Shown here: positions 56,938 through 64,000 of the stretch, piece after piece
Layout of the letters: every line of letters begins with the position of its first letter
Position numbering within the stretch: position 1 is the stretch's first letter
From: Vagococcus teuberi
GTDB taxonomy: Bacteria; Bacillota; Bacilli; Lactobacillales; Vagococcaceae
Direction: 5' to 3'
Assembly: GCF_001870205.1 (NCBI RefSeq)
Contig: NZ_CP017267.1
Location: forward strand, 1,724,501-1,788,500
Length of the DNA stretch: 64,000 nucleotides
The notes under the pieces: generated by a model
Told to the model about the DNA's origin: nothing
Databases searched by the model: none
Seen by the model: only the letters and a program-made list of their open reading frames with translations
Position numbers and translations under genes: made by a program

Positions 56938-58890
56938 ATGACCAAGCTTAAAAGATTAGCCACGAAGGAAGATGAAATTGTAGATGTTAAAATTCCGATT
57001 TCAAACGAAGAATTAAAAGATAGGGCTAAACAATATGATTTATTAACTCCAAAACGATTTGCAACAAGGTATAACAAAATGTTGTTCTTGCCAACGTCTT
57101 TTAAATGGAACGGTTCTGAATATCCCATTCAATATAATTACTGCATCAATCCGTTTTGTTGTAATTTTGGGAAAGAACAGCACAAATTCAAAGATGTAAA
57201 AGGGAAACCAAGTCGATATAAAATGACTGGTAGTTCCAAAGATAAAGGTCATAAAGGTATGTACTGCAATGACAATCCTATTGGCAGAGGTGTATCGCAA
57301 AACTGTACAGTAACCCCTTTATCTAATTGGTCTGTTGTTGAAGAAATTAAACGCCTTATAGAAATCAATAGCATCCAAGATGTTGAGCCAGATTATCAAT
57401 TTCATAAAGAAGGCTGCTCGGAAGAAGAATCAACCCCATTCAATGAGCCGAAGCAATTTTACAAAAGGGGGAAAAGTAGGGGCAAATCTCAACGCTATCA
57501 ATGTAAGGCGTGTAAGAAGTTCACTAATGTTCTACCAAAAAGAGAAGAAACCACTACTTATCACCAACAAAAGAACACCATTCTTCCAATGTTCGCTAAG
57601 ATGGTTGTTGGAAGGGTTTCAGTCAGTCGTACTTGTGATATTTTAGGAATTGGAGTTGGAACCTACTATCATAAGCTGGAGTGGCTGTATAGGCGTTGTT
57701 TGGAGTTTTTAGAACGATATGAGACACAACCCCTTCAAACAAAGAAATTTAACGAGATGTGGCTTAATACGGACAAGATGCACTACTACCTAAATAACGT
57801 CCGTAAGAAAGGACAAGGTTCAAAGAAATATACGGGGTTTGAAGACCTTAATATGCAAACGTATATAGTTGTATCTGCTGAGGTCTTATCAAGATATGTG
57901 TTCCGTTCTGATGTTGCCTATGATTGGAATATTTCAATGGATGAATTAAATGAAGATACAAGAAAATTCAAAGAAGACCATCTCAATACTTTTAGTCGTA
58001 AAAATGATAGGTTAGATTGGTCTTATTATCCACAAGAACCATCCGCTAACGATAGCGAAAATAGGAATGCTTATCTTCACGAATTAGGGAAAATTACTAA
58101 TAGGAGTAGATTTGTCGATGGTTTAAATGTTGATGCTCCTTATACTACAACTGCTCACTATTGGTTAATTAAACAAATGGTTAATGCCGACGAATGGCGA
58201 ATGATTAGTGATGATGACTTCTCTATTAGAAACGCCTTTTATAGAGTATTCACGAAAGAATTAAGGTTGAGCGATGCACATCATTTTATTTGCCAAGTTA
58301 ACAAGACGAAAAGCAGAAAACAATGCTTAAAAGAATTCGGACAAGCAAAAGCAGAACTGCTCGATTGGGGAGATATCAGAGGATTCAAAACAAAGTTTCT
58401 ACGGACTTTGGCATCTCATTATCTAACTGAATTACTAACAAGTCATCAATTCCACGAAGAGGCTATTAGTAAAGATGGAGAAAGATATCGCAAATATGCC
58501 GATAACCCTATCAAACATCCATTAGCCACTAAGGATAAAGGATTTTATTCAGTTGATTGTAGAACGGATTTATCTGCTCTGGAACCAAACGAAATCGCAA
58601 AGATGCTATTAAATGTTAATGACCATTCGACCAATAGCTTTATTCAACAGATAAGACGTTATATATCATCTCTTGAAAGACCATTAACAACAGCTCGTGG
58701 TGATAAGAAGAGCTATATTTACGCTAACTTCAATCCGAAGTATGCTCAATTTGCGATTACAATTCTAAGAACTTACTACAACTTTTGTCGCCCTTTTAAA
58801 TCAGCGGATAAAAAGGTTTTGACACCTGCTCAAAGATTAGGGATTACAGATAAACAATTTGATTGGAAAGATATAATTTATTTCAAATGA
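56938..58890 (+). CDS. Transposase-like protein of the dfrG element
   Basis: A 650-aa protein with a Cys-rich N-terminal part (Cys69, 74, 75, 110, 123), a second zinc-ribbon piece QRYQCKACKKFTN (Cys189, Cys192) like IS1-type insertion proteins, a helix-turn-helix (SVSRTCDILGIGVGTYYHKL) and a C-terminal YYNFCRPFKS...LTPAQRLGIT segment typical of DDE transposases. Acidic candidates include LNTDKMHYYL and MISDDDFSIR. It is the only large gene inside the inverted repeats. Called an insertion-element protein by resemblance; the exact family is unknown to me. Confidence 0.8.
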   Translation: MTKLKRLATKEDEIVDVKIPISNEELKDRAKQYDLLTPKRFATRYNKMLFLPTSFKWNGSEYPIQYNYCINPFCCNFGKEQHKFKDVKGKPSRYKMTGSSKDKGHKGMYCNDNPIGRGVSQNCTVTPLSNWSVVEEIKRLIEINSIQDVEPDYQFHKEGCSEEESTPFNEPKQFYKRGKSRGKSQRYQCKACKKFTNVLPKREETTTYHQQKNTILPMFAKMVVGRVSVSRTCDILGIGVGTYYHKLEWLYRRCLEFLERYETQPLQTKKFNEMWLNTDKMHYYLNNVRKKGQGSKKYTGFEDLNMQTYIVVSAEVLSRYVFRSDVAYDWNISMDELNEDTRKFKEDHLNTFSRKNDRLDWSYYPQEPSANDSENRNAYLHELGKITNRSRFVDGLNVDAPYTTTAHYWLIKQMVNADEWRMISDDDFSIRNAFYRVFTKELRLSDAHHFICQVNKTKSRKQCLKEFGQAKAELLDWGDIRGFKTKFLRTLASHYLTELLTSHQFHEEAISKDGERYRKYADNPIKHPLATKDKGFYSVDCRTDLSALEPNEIAKMLLNVNDHSTNSFIQQIRRYISSLERPLTTARGDKKSYIYANFNPKYAQFAITILRTYYNFCRPFKSADKKVLTPAQRLGITDKQFDWKDIIYFK

Positions 58891-58894
58891 CAAA

Positions 58895-58921
58895 AAGAGC
58901 TTGGAGTAATCCCAAGCTCTT
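58895..58921. terminator. Bidirectional terminator between transposase and dfrG
   Basis: Arms AAGAGCTTGG and CCAAGCTCTT, 7-base loop, A/T runs outside. Confidence 0.83.
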
Positions 58922-58961
58922 GTGCTTTATCTTTACTGTTCTTCTTCAATTAACGCACCCG

Positions 58962-59459
58962 TTAACTCAATAAGTTTTTTCTTTCATATACATGAAAATA
59001 GTAGTTATACGGATTTTTATCATTCTTTATCCCTTTTTGGGCAAATACCTCATTCCATTCCTCATAATTCACTTCTGGAAAAAAAGTATCTCCTTCGAAT
59101 TCATGATGTATTTTTGTGATGTACATTTTCTCAACATAAGGGAAAAACAAATTATAAATCTGTTCTCCTCCGAAAATAAAAATTTCTTCTTCGTTTTTAC
59201 ATAACTCAAAAACATCTTCTATTGAATGAACAATTTCACAACCATTAAAGGTAAACCCCTTATCTCTCGTCAGAATAATATTTCTTCTGTCAGGTAAGGC
59301 TCTTCCGATTGATTCAAGGTTCTTCCTACCTAATATTATCGGATGTCCCTTTGTAGTATTTTTAACATATTCCCAGTCCTTGGGAATCCTCCAAGGAATG
59401 TCATTCTCTTTGCCAATCACTCTATTCTTATCCATCGCAGCAATCAAAGAAACTTTCAT
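58962..59459 (-). CDS. dfrG: Trimethoprim-resistant dihydrofolate reductase DfrG
   Basis: Reduces dihydrofolate to tetrahydrofolate; a variant enzyme insensitive to trimethoprim. The 165-aa protein, MKVSLIAAMDKNRVIGKEND to NYYFHVYERKNLLS, matches the DfrG group as I remember it, in length and sequence, and is close to DfrK. NADPH motifs GRKNLESIG and IFGGEQIY are intact. It lies inside the transposon, opposite in direction to the transposase. AAAGG lies 11 bases before the ATG. An acquired resistance gene, not the housekeeping folA. Confidence 0.87.
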   Translation of the reverse strand: MKVSLIAAMDKNRVIGKENDIPWRIPKDWEYVKNTTKGHPIILGRKNLESIGRALPDRRNIILTRDKGFTFNGCEIVHSIEDVFELCKNEEEIFIFGGEQIYNLFFPYVEKMYITKIHHEFEGDTFFPEVNYEEWNEVFAQKGIKNDKNPYNYYFHVYERKNLLS

Positions 59460-59462
59460 TTA

Positions 59463-59567
59463 TAACACAGCCTTTTTAACTAATTTACCATCTAATTTCT
59501 TATTTCTATCAAAAAACCTTTTCTCATTATCCTGCCCGTTAGTTGAATAAGCAATTTTTTCTATAAG
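59463..59567 (-). other. Open 35-codon stretch ending at the dfrG start
   Basis: A frame reading EKIAYSTNGQDNEKRFFDRN and onward ends in TAA directly abutting the dfrG ATG. It has no good start codon and follows a stop, so it looks like the 3' remnant of a gene picked up with dfrG, or simply leader. The rest of 59568-59677 is AT-rich, with repeated AAAATG motifs and no gene. Confidence 0.42.
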
Positions 59568-59677
59568 TTATATTATCATAATACCACAAAATCACAAATT
59601 TTCATTCAATTATCATTTTCAATTGCATTTTATAAATCATTTTGTATGTAATTTGGTATGTAAGTTAAAATGAAAAA

Positions 59678-59731
59678 AGTAGTCCATTTTGAAGTACATT
59701 TTGTCATTTTGTACTCCAAAACTGAACTACT
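59678..59731 (-). terminator. Right-end terminator formed by the inverted repeat
   Basis: On the minus strand AGTAGTTCAGTTTTGGAGTA (inside the repeat) pairs with a nearby copy ending GGACTACT, about 21 bp with three imperfections, followed by TTTTTT. It reads inward and would stop yebC transcripts before dfrG. Confidence 0.75.
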
Positions 59732-59733
59732 TA
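59707..59733 (-). repeat. Right terminal inverted repeat
   Basis: 27 bp, exact inverse of 56458-56484. Confidence 0.93.
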
Positions 59734-59742
59734 GAATTAAAC
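59734..59742. repeat. Target-site duplication, right copy
   Basis: GAATTAAAC, identical to 56449-56457; followed by the right terminator arm (to 59755). Confidence 0.9.
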
Positions 59743-59763
59743 TTCTGACTTTTTTATTTACTA

Positions 59764-60480
59764 CTAATCCATATTTACATTATGGAAAATTTGTTGAACA
59801 TCTTCTAATTCGTCTAAAGCATCAATCATTTTTTCAAATTGAGCTAGGTCGTCTTCAGATAATTCGACTTCATTTTGAGCAATCATTTGAATTTCAGCTA
59901 CGGAAAATTCTGTAATTCCTTTTTCTTTTAATGCTTCTTGAATCGCGTGGAAATCACTTGATTCACCGTAAACGATGATTTGGTCTTCTTCTTCGAACAC
60001 ATCTTTGACTTCGATATCTTTTTCTAATAGATATTCAAAAATTTCATCCACGTCTTCGCCTTTAAAACCAAAAATCGCTGTGTTGTCAAACATGTATGCT
60101 ACAGCACCTGATACACCCATGTTCCCACCATTTTTACCAAAAGCTGCTCGAACGTCTGCTGCTGTACGATTAACATTGTTTGTTAACGTATCAACAATCA
60201 CCATCGAACCATTTGGCCCAAATCCTTCATAGCGTAATTCTGAATAATTTTCATCGCCGGATCCTTTTGCTTTTTCGATAGCACGATCAATAATATGTTT
60301 TGGTACATTGTATGTTTTTGCGCGATCAATAACGAAACGAAGTTTTTGATTAGAGTGCGGATCTGGATCACCTGATTTTGCTGCTGCATAAATTTCAATT
60401 CCAAATTTGGCATAAACTTTACTGTTATTTGCATCTTTAGCTGTTTTCTTAGCTACGATATTAGCCCATTTACGTCCCAT
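59764..60480 (-). CDS. yebC: YebC/PmpR-family protein
   Basis: A 238-aa member of the YebC family, known as a DNA-binding regulator and, in recent work, a translation factor for polyproline stretches. [19 protein letters not shown] and [20 protein letters not shown] are family hallmarks, with an acidic C-terminal domain. I chose ATG 60480. Its terminator was split by the transposon 8 bp past the stop codon. Confidence 0.93.
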   Translation of the reverse strand: MGRKWANIVAKKTAKDANNSKVYAKFGIEIYAAAKSGDPDPHSNQKLRFVIDRAKTYNVPKHIIDRAIEKAKGSGDENYSELRYEGFGPNGSMVIVDTLTNNVNRTAADVRAAFGKNGGNMGVSGAVAYMFDNTAIFGFKGEDVDEIFEYLLEKDIEVKDVFEEEDQIIVYGESSDFHAIQEALKEKGITEFSVAEIQMIAQNEVELSEDDLAQFEKMIDALDELEDVQQIFHNVNMD

Positions 60481-60713
60481 TAGTCTCACTTCTCTTTCTT
60501 AATGTATTGTTTCAGTTGTAACACAAAAACGTCCTGTTTTATTATACTTGCTTATTAGCATTTCGCAAAGTTTTTTTTTCATGATTAATACAATTCATTG
60601 ATTCTAGTCCGTTTTTCATTTTTTTATCCTTAACACCTTTTAATTAATCTTGATATAAGCTATTCTAAAGTAGTAATAACTGTTCCTTACAGATAGAAAG
60701 AGGTTTATATTTT

Positions 60714-61232
60714 ATGAAACATTTTAATACTGTTGATTTTCCATCCATTCATATTCGATTATTAGATGGAGAAAACGAAGCTGATTTAGCCATCTTCAAA
60801 GAGTTTTTATTAAGAACAACAGATTACTTCACAGATTATGTTGCTGCTGAACCTACAAAAGAGCAAGTTAAAGAGTTCTTCACATCACTTCCACCAAAAA
60901 CATCACCATCACAAAAATACATGTATGGGATTTTTGATCGTGATAGATTGATGGGATTTATTGACTGGGTCGAAGACTTTCCACAAAAAGAAACTGGGAT
61001 GCTTGGTTATTTTGTATTAGAAAGTGAATATCGTGGCACAGAACTAGCGAAAGAATTATATACAGCCTTAGAGAAAACTGTCTCAGATACTGGTACGAAA
61101 ACCATAAGATTAACTTTTATCGACGATGATCAACGTGCGAGTCGTTTCTGGGAAAAACAGGGTTATAAAGCTATTTCTACACATGAGGGTGACTATGGCA
61201 AACAATTAGTCGTTGAAAAAATACTCGGATAA
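60714..61232 (+). CDS. GNAT-family N-acetyltransferase
   Basis: A 172-aa acetyl-CoA-dependent transferase. The acetyl-CoA loop region GYFVLESEYRGTELAKELY (about 101-120) and the C-terminal ASRFWEKQGYKAIST are typical. AGAAAGAGG precedes the ATG. Single gene with a perfect terminator. Substrate unknown. Confidence 0.88.
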   Translation: MKHFNTVDFPSIHIRLLDGENEADLAIFKEFLLRTTDYFTDYVAAEPTKEQVKEFFTSLPPKTSPSQKYMYGIFDRDRLMGFIDWVEDFPQKETGMLGYFVLESEYRGTELAKELYTALEKTVSDTGTKTIRLTFIDDDQRASRFWEKQGYKAISTHEGDYGKQLVVEKILG

Positions 61233-61237
61233 TATAA

Positions 61238-61277
61238 AAGCGTAAAAATAAGGTTAACTTATTTTTACGCTTTTTTA
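61238..61277. terminator. Terminator after the GNAT gene
   Basis: Perfect 17-bp arms AAAAGCGTAAAAATAAG and CTTATTTTTACGCTTTT, loop GTTAA; serves nrnA on the other strand too. Confidence 0.93.
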
Positions 61278-61278
61278 C

Positions 61279-62232
61279 TTATGATATTTTATATTCACTA
61301 ACAATTGTTTTGATTTCTTCAAATATTTCTTCCACTTCATCCATATCCTTAGCATTTGCTCCACTAGCCAATGGGTGACCACCACCATGATGTCGTTTTG
61401 CAATACCATTAATCACAGGACCTTTACTTCTCAAGCGAACTCTAAAAAATCCTTCAGGCTGCTCAACAAAAATTGCCCACGATAAAATCCCACGAATCTT
61501 TCCTGGTAAAGGAATAATAGCTGGTGTTTCCGAATCAACTACATCAAACTCTTTCAATACATCCTGTGTTAACAACACCATCGCTGCACCATTTTCATCC
61601 GAAACCATATTTTCGTAGATGTATCCTGACAAACGCGAAATTTTTTCATCTACTTCGTCCATATATCGACTTAATCTTGCCGCATCAAAGTCGTATGTTA
61701 GTAGTCGACTAGCTACCCACAATGTGTGAGACGTTGTTCCAGGGTATAAAAATCGTCCAGTATCTCCAATAATACCGGCATAAAGTAATCTAGCAGCATT
61801 ATCTGTCATAACAAGATTTTCTTTATTTTCTTCATAAAAATCATAAATCAATTCACTTGTACTACTTGCTTGTGTATTTACCCATGATAAATCACCATAA
61901 GGTTCATCATCCGGATGATGATCTATTTTAATTAATTTTTTTCCTAAGTAATACTGCTCTCCACTTATTCGTGGAGCATTCGCAGTATCTGTCACAATAA
62001 CTAAAGCATCTTGATACATCTCATCACTCACATCATCCATCGTGACAAGGTAGTCTAAATCATTCACAGGGCCACCAACTAAATAAATGGATTTCTTAGG
62101 AAAACTTTCTTTTAATATTTCTCCTAAACCACCTTGTGAGCCTAGTGCATCTGGGTCTGGGCTTTGGTGGCGATGGATCATGATGGTATCATGATGTTTT
62201 ATTTCTTTTAAAATTTCTTGACTAATAGTCAT
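61279..62232 (-). CDS. nrnA: Oligoribonuclease / pAp-phosphatase NrnA
   Basis: Degrades 2-5-nt RNA and 3'-phosphoadenosine-5'-phosphate; may also linearise cyclic-dinucleotide products. The 317-aa DHH/DHHA1 protein has MIHRHQSPDPDALGSQ, IKIDHHPDDE (the DHH motif) and GGGHPLASGA. It starts 10 bp after the CBS-HotDog regulator, matching Bacillus ytqI/ytoI order. Confidence 0.94.
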   Translation of the reverse strand: MTISQEILKEIKHHDTIMIHRHQSPDPDALGSQGGLGEILKESFPKKSIYLVGGPVNDLDYLVTMDDVSDEMYQDALVIVTDTANAPRISGEQYYLGKKLIKIDHHPDDEPYGDLSWVNTQASSTSELIYDFYEENKENLVMTDNAARLLYAGIIGDTGRFLYPGTTSHTLWVASRLLTYDFDAARLSRYMDEVDEKISRLSGYIYENMVSDENGAAMVLLTQDVLKEFDVVDSETPAIIPLPGKIRGILSWAIFVEQPEGFFRVRLRSKGPVINGIAKRHHGGGHPLASGANAKDMDEVEEIFEEIKTIVSEYKIS

Positions 62233-62242
62233 ACTTTTCCTC

Positions 62243-63565
62243 CTAAACTGGATCCATTAACTGACATACTGCAATCGCTTTTGCAGAAACGATATTATCT
62301 TTATATACACTTACTTCAACTTTTCCTGAACGTCTACCAACTTCTATCACTTGAGTTCTGATTTCTATTTCGCTGTCCATTTGGATTAATTTGAAATAAT
62401 ATAAGCTACTTTGCTCAATAACCGAATGAAAATTGTATCGTGATAACATCGTTGAACGAACAACACTTGAAATAATTTGATTTAATACACCAAAAGAGAG
62501 CGTTCCTAAATTATTAATCATCTGTGGCGTGACAACAAATGTAAAAATAGCATCTCCTTTTTCAGGCATTTCTTTTTCCACAATCTGGTTAGTAATATGA
62601 TCCGTCAATTTATGTGCAGCCTGTGGTTGCTTTTGTGCTAATTGAACAGTTCTCATCACATCTTGTCGTGATATAATTCCGACAAGCGTTAGATCATCTT
62701 CCACCACAGGAATAATCTCCAAACCATCCCAAATCATTTGATGTCCGATACTTGCTACACTCATATGTGATTTAGCATGTCGTGGATCTTTCGTCATAAC
62801 TTTTTCAATAGATTGTGTCAGTGATTTATCAGACACGTCTTTTGCTGTTACCATCCCCACTAAGCGATTAGATTTATTTACTACAGGAAAACGTGTGTAT
62901 CCAGTTTTCTCAACCAATTTAACATAATCCTCAACCGTATCTTTCGTTGTCATATAGCATGTTTCACTTTCAGGCGTTTGAATATCTTCTACCAACACGA
63001 TATCCTTTTTAATCATCTGATCACTAATAGCACGGTTAATTAGCATTCCAACAGTAAAGGTATCATGAGATGTACGTAAAATAGGCATTTTAACTTCATC
63101 TGCTAAGTCTATAATATCTTGACTGACTTCAAATCCACCAGTTAACAGAACAGCTGCACCATTATTTAATGCTAACCGCTGAACACCTTCTCTATCACCA
63201 ACAATCATTAAAGCTCCTGGCGTAATATAGCGTAACATGCTTTTTTCTGTCATCGCCCCAATAATAAATTTATCTAATGGTTTTTTTAATCCTTTTTTCC
63301 CCGCTAATACATCACCATCGATAATTTTAACAATTTCTTTGAAAGTTAGATTTTTTATGTTCTCTTTTGTTTTCGTTTCAATTCTTATCGTTCCAACTCG
63401 CTGTATAGTGGATACCAATCCCACATTTTCTGCCTCTTTAATGGCACGATAAGCCGTTCCTTCACTAACGCTTAACATTTTGGCAATGCCTCGAACAGAA
63501 ATTTTATCTCCTACAGGCAAGGACTCAATATGTGCTAATATTTGATCATGTTTTGTCATGCTCAT
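62243..63565 (-). CDS. spxR: CBS-HotDog regulator (SpxR/YtoI-like)
   Basis: A 440-aa multidomain protein: N-terminal winged helix (residues 10-65, MLSVSEGTAYRAIKEAENVG), a DRTGG domain (75-185), two CBS domains (190-310, TRFPVVNKSNRLVGMVTAKD and LEIIPVVEDDLTLVGIISRQ) and a C-terminal HotDog domain (about 325-440). The architecture is that of SpxR in streptococci and YtoI in Bacillus. I chose ATG 63565, six bases after AAGGTG. Likely senses an adenine nucleotide or acyl-CoA. Confidence 0.88.
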   Translation of the reverse strand: MSMTKHDQILAHIESLPVGDKISVRGIAKMLSVSEGTAYRAIKEAENVGLVSTIQRVGTIRIETKTKENIKNLTFKEIVKIIDGDVLAGKKGLKKPLDKFIIGAMTEKSMLRYITPGALMIVGDREGVQRLALNNGAAVLLTGGFEVSQDIIDLADEVKMPILRTSHDTFTVGMLINRAISDQMIKKDIVLVEDIQTPESETCYMTTKDTVEDYVKLVEKTGYTRFPVVNKSNRLVGMVTAKDVSDKSLTQSIEKVMTKDPRHAKSHMSVASIGHQMIWDGLEIIPVVEDDLTLVGIISRQDVMRTVQLAQKQPQAAHKLTDHITNQIVEKEMPEKGDAIFTFVVTPQMINNLGTLSFGVLNQIISSVVRSTMLSRYNFHSVIEQSSLYYFKLIQMDSEIEIRTQVIEVGRRSGKVEVSVYKDNIVSAKAIAVCQLMDPV

Positions 63566-63716
63566 ACGTGTCACCTTATTGCTTTCTTCTTGTTATAGTT
63601 AATTTAAAAAATCTGTATTAATACAAATCCTTTTGTAATGTTTATATTCTATCATAAAACACGTTAAAAATACATTTGAATCCTATAACAGAAAACAAAT
63701 AACTGATTCAAAAAAA

Positions 63717-63748
63717 CCACACGAAAACAATATGTTGTTTTCGTGTGG
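63717..63748 (-). terminator. Terminator of the ammonium transporter gene
   Basis: Arms CCACACGAAAACAA and TTGTTTTCGTGTGG, perfect 14 bp, U run on the minus strand. Confidence 0.9.
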
Positions 63749-63758
63749 GGTAGTGTTA

Positions 63759-64000
63759 TTATTCATCATAAGTTACTTGATGGAAGAAATAACTATCAAG
63801 TCCTTCTTCTTGTTCTTGCTCAGTTGTTTTAATTCTAGCAATTTTAGAAATAAGAATTAAAATAAGTCGTGTTACTAAGAATGAATAGATTGCAACTAAA
63901 CATACTCCTAGTACTTGTACCACTAAACCATGTGCTCCATTTGAACTAATTAAAGAATCTGTTGTACCAAAGATTCCTATCAGAATAGTACCAGTAAACC
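63759..64000 (-). CDS. amt: Ammonium transporter, C-terminal part
   Basis: The last 80 codons of a gene running off the window. The frame reads FTGTILIGIFGTTDSLISSN, HGLVVQVLGVCLVAIYSFLV, then a cytosolic tail EQEQEEGLDSYFFHQVTYDE. The final membrane helix and the EEEGLD-type tail are those of Amt/AmtB ammonium channels. A strong terminator follows. Confidence 0.82.
   Translation of the reverse strand, partial: FTGTILIGIFGTTDSLISSNGAHGLVVQVLGVCLVAIYSFLVTRLILILISKIARIKTTEQEQEEGLDSYFFHQVTYDE

Larger units (their letters stand above)
56458..59733. mobile_element. 3.3-kb transposon carrying dfrG
   Basis: 3,276 bp bounded by 27-bp perfect inverted repeats (56458-56484 and 59707-59733, beginning TAAGTAGTTCAG) and a 9-bp direct repeat GAATTAAAC outside them. 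Contents: inward terminator, 78-aa helper, 650-aa transposase-like protein, shared terminator, dfrG on the opposite strand, and a right-end terminator. Several AAAATG(TA) motifs lie near both ends. It sits in the loop of a host terminator. I cannot match the transposase to a named IS family with certainty. Confidence 0.9.

Noticed and set aside
59670-59915. Plus-strand open frame of 81 codons over the transposon right end and the yebC end
   Set aside because: It crosses the inverted repeat, the split terminator and the antisense of yebC; no support.

Overview
The window reads as chromosome of a low-GC Gram-positive lactic acid bacterium of the Enterococcaceae type; Vagococcus or a close relative is my best guess, from protein wording and synteny only. 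Support: AT-rich codon use, strong AGGAGG ribosome sites, a CIRCE-controlled groESL, and gene orders shared with Bacillus and Enterococcus: ydiF-like ABC-F / rex / CPBP protease / groESL; the coiA-pepF-spxH / CYTH / relQ-nadK-rluA block; rpsO-pnp; nrnA next to a CBS-HotDog regulator. No rRNA, tRNA, CRISPR array or prophage was seen. The only structural RNA gene is the small-type SRP RNA.

Layout. 1-12.5 kb: an mgtA-type P-type ATPase, then a seven-gene minus-strand operon (thiolase, acyl-CoA dehydrogenase-like, 3-hydroxybutyryl-CoA dehydrogenase, crotonase, CoA-transferase, YtnP-like lactonase, aquaporin) that spells out a C4 acyl-CoA (butyrate-type) route, followed by a broken LysR regulator and a glutaryl-CoA-dehydrogenase-like gene. 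The thiolase and glutaryl-type promoters share a palindrome. 12.5-19.3 kb: cupin, SRP RNA, tadA, a PucR-type helix-turn-helix protein, a YugP-like protease, an Mga-like regulator followed by a GGDEF protein, and a PHP phosphatase. 19.4-25 kb: an AEC permease and the trehalose locus treC-treP / treR. 25-36 kb: pnp, rpsO, gnd, def, a formate/nitrite-type channel, rpsD with a structured leader, corA, mgtE, rluA, nadK, relQ. 36-50 kb: CYTH protein, SpxH-like protein, pepF, coiA, queG, yjeM, ABC-F, rex, CPBP protease, groESL.

50-56.4 kb is more degraded and accessory: a nucleotidyltransferase-like pseudogene, a MerR regulator divergent from a small membrane-protein/hydrolase cluster through a MerR-style 19-bp-spacer promoter, an AIM24 gene with a one-base frameshift, a YrvL-like protein, HIT and MccF/LdcA-like proteins, and a Ser/Thr-rich surface protein coupled to a membrane protein.

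The highlight is a 3,276-bp transposon at 56458-59733. It has 27-bp perfect terminal inverted repeats and a 9-bp target duplication. It carries a 78-aa helper protein, a 650-aa zinc-finger transposase-like protein, and a dfrG-type trimethoprim-resistant dihydrofolate reductase. Removing it restores a perfect 14-bp terminator hairpin shared by the converging membrane-protein and yebC genes, so the element sits exactly in the loop of a rho-independent terminator. Each end of the element carries its own inward-reading terminator, which could stand in for the one it destroyed.

The window ends with yebC, a GNAT acetyltransferase, nrnA, a SpxR-like regulator and the 3' end of an ammonium transporter.
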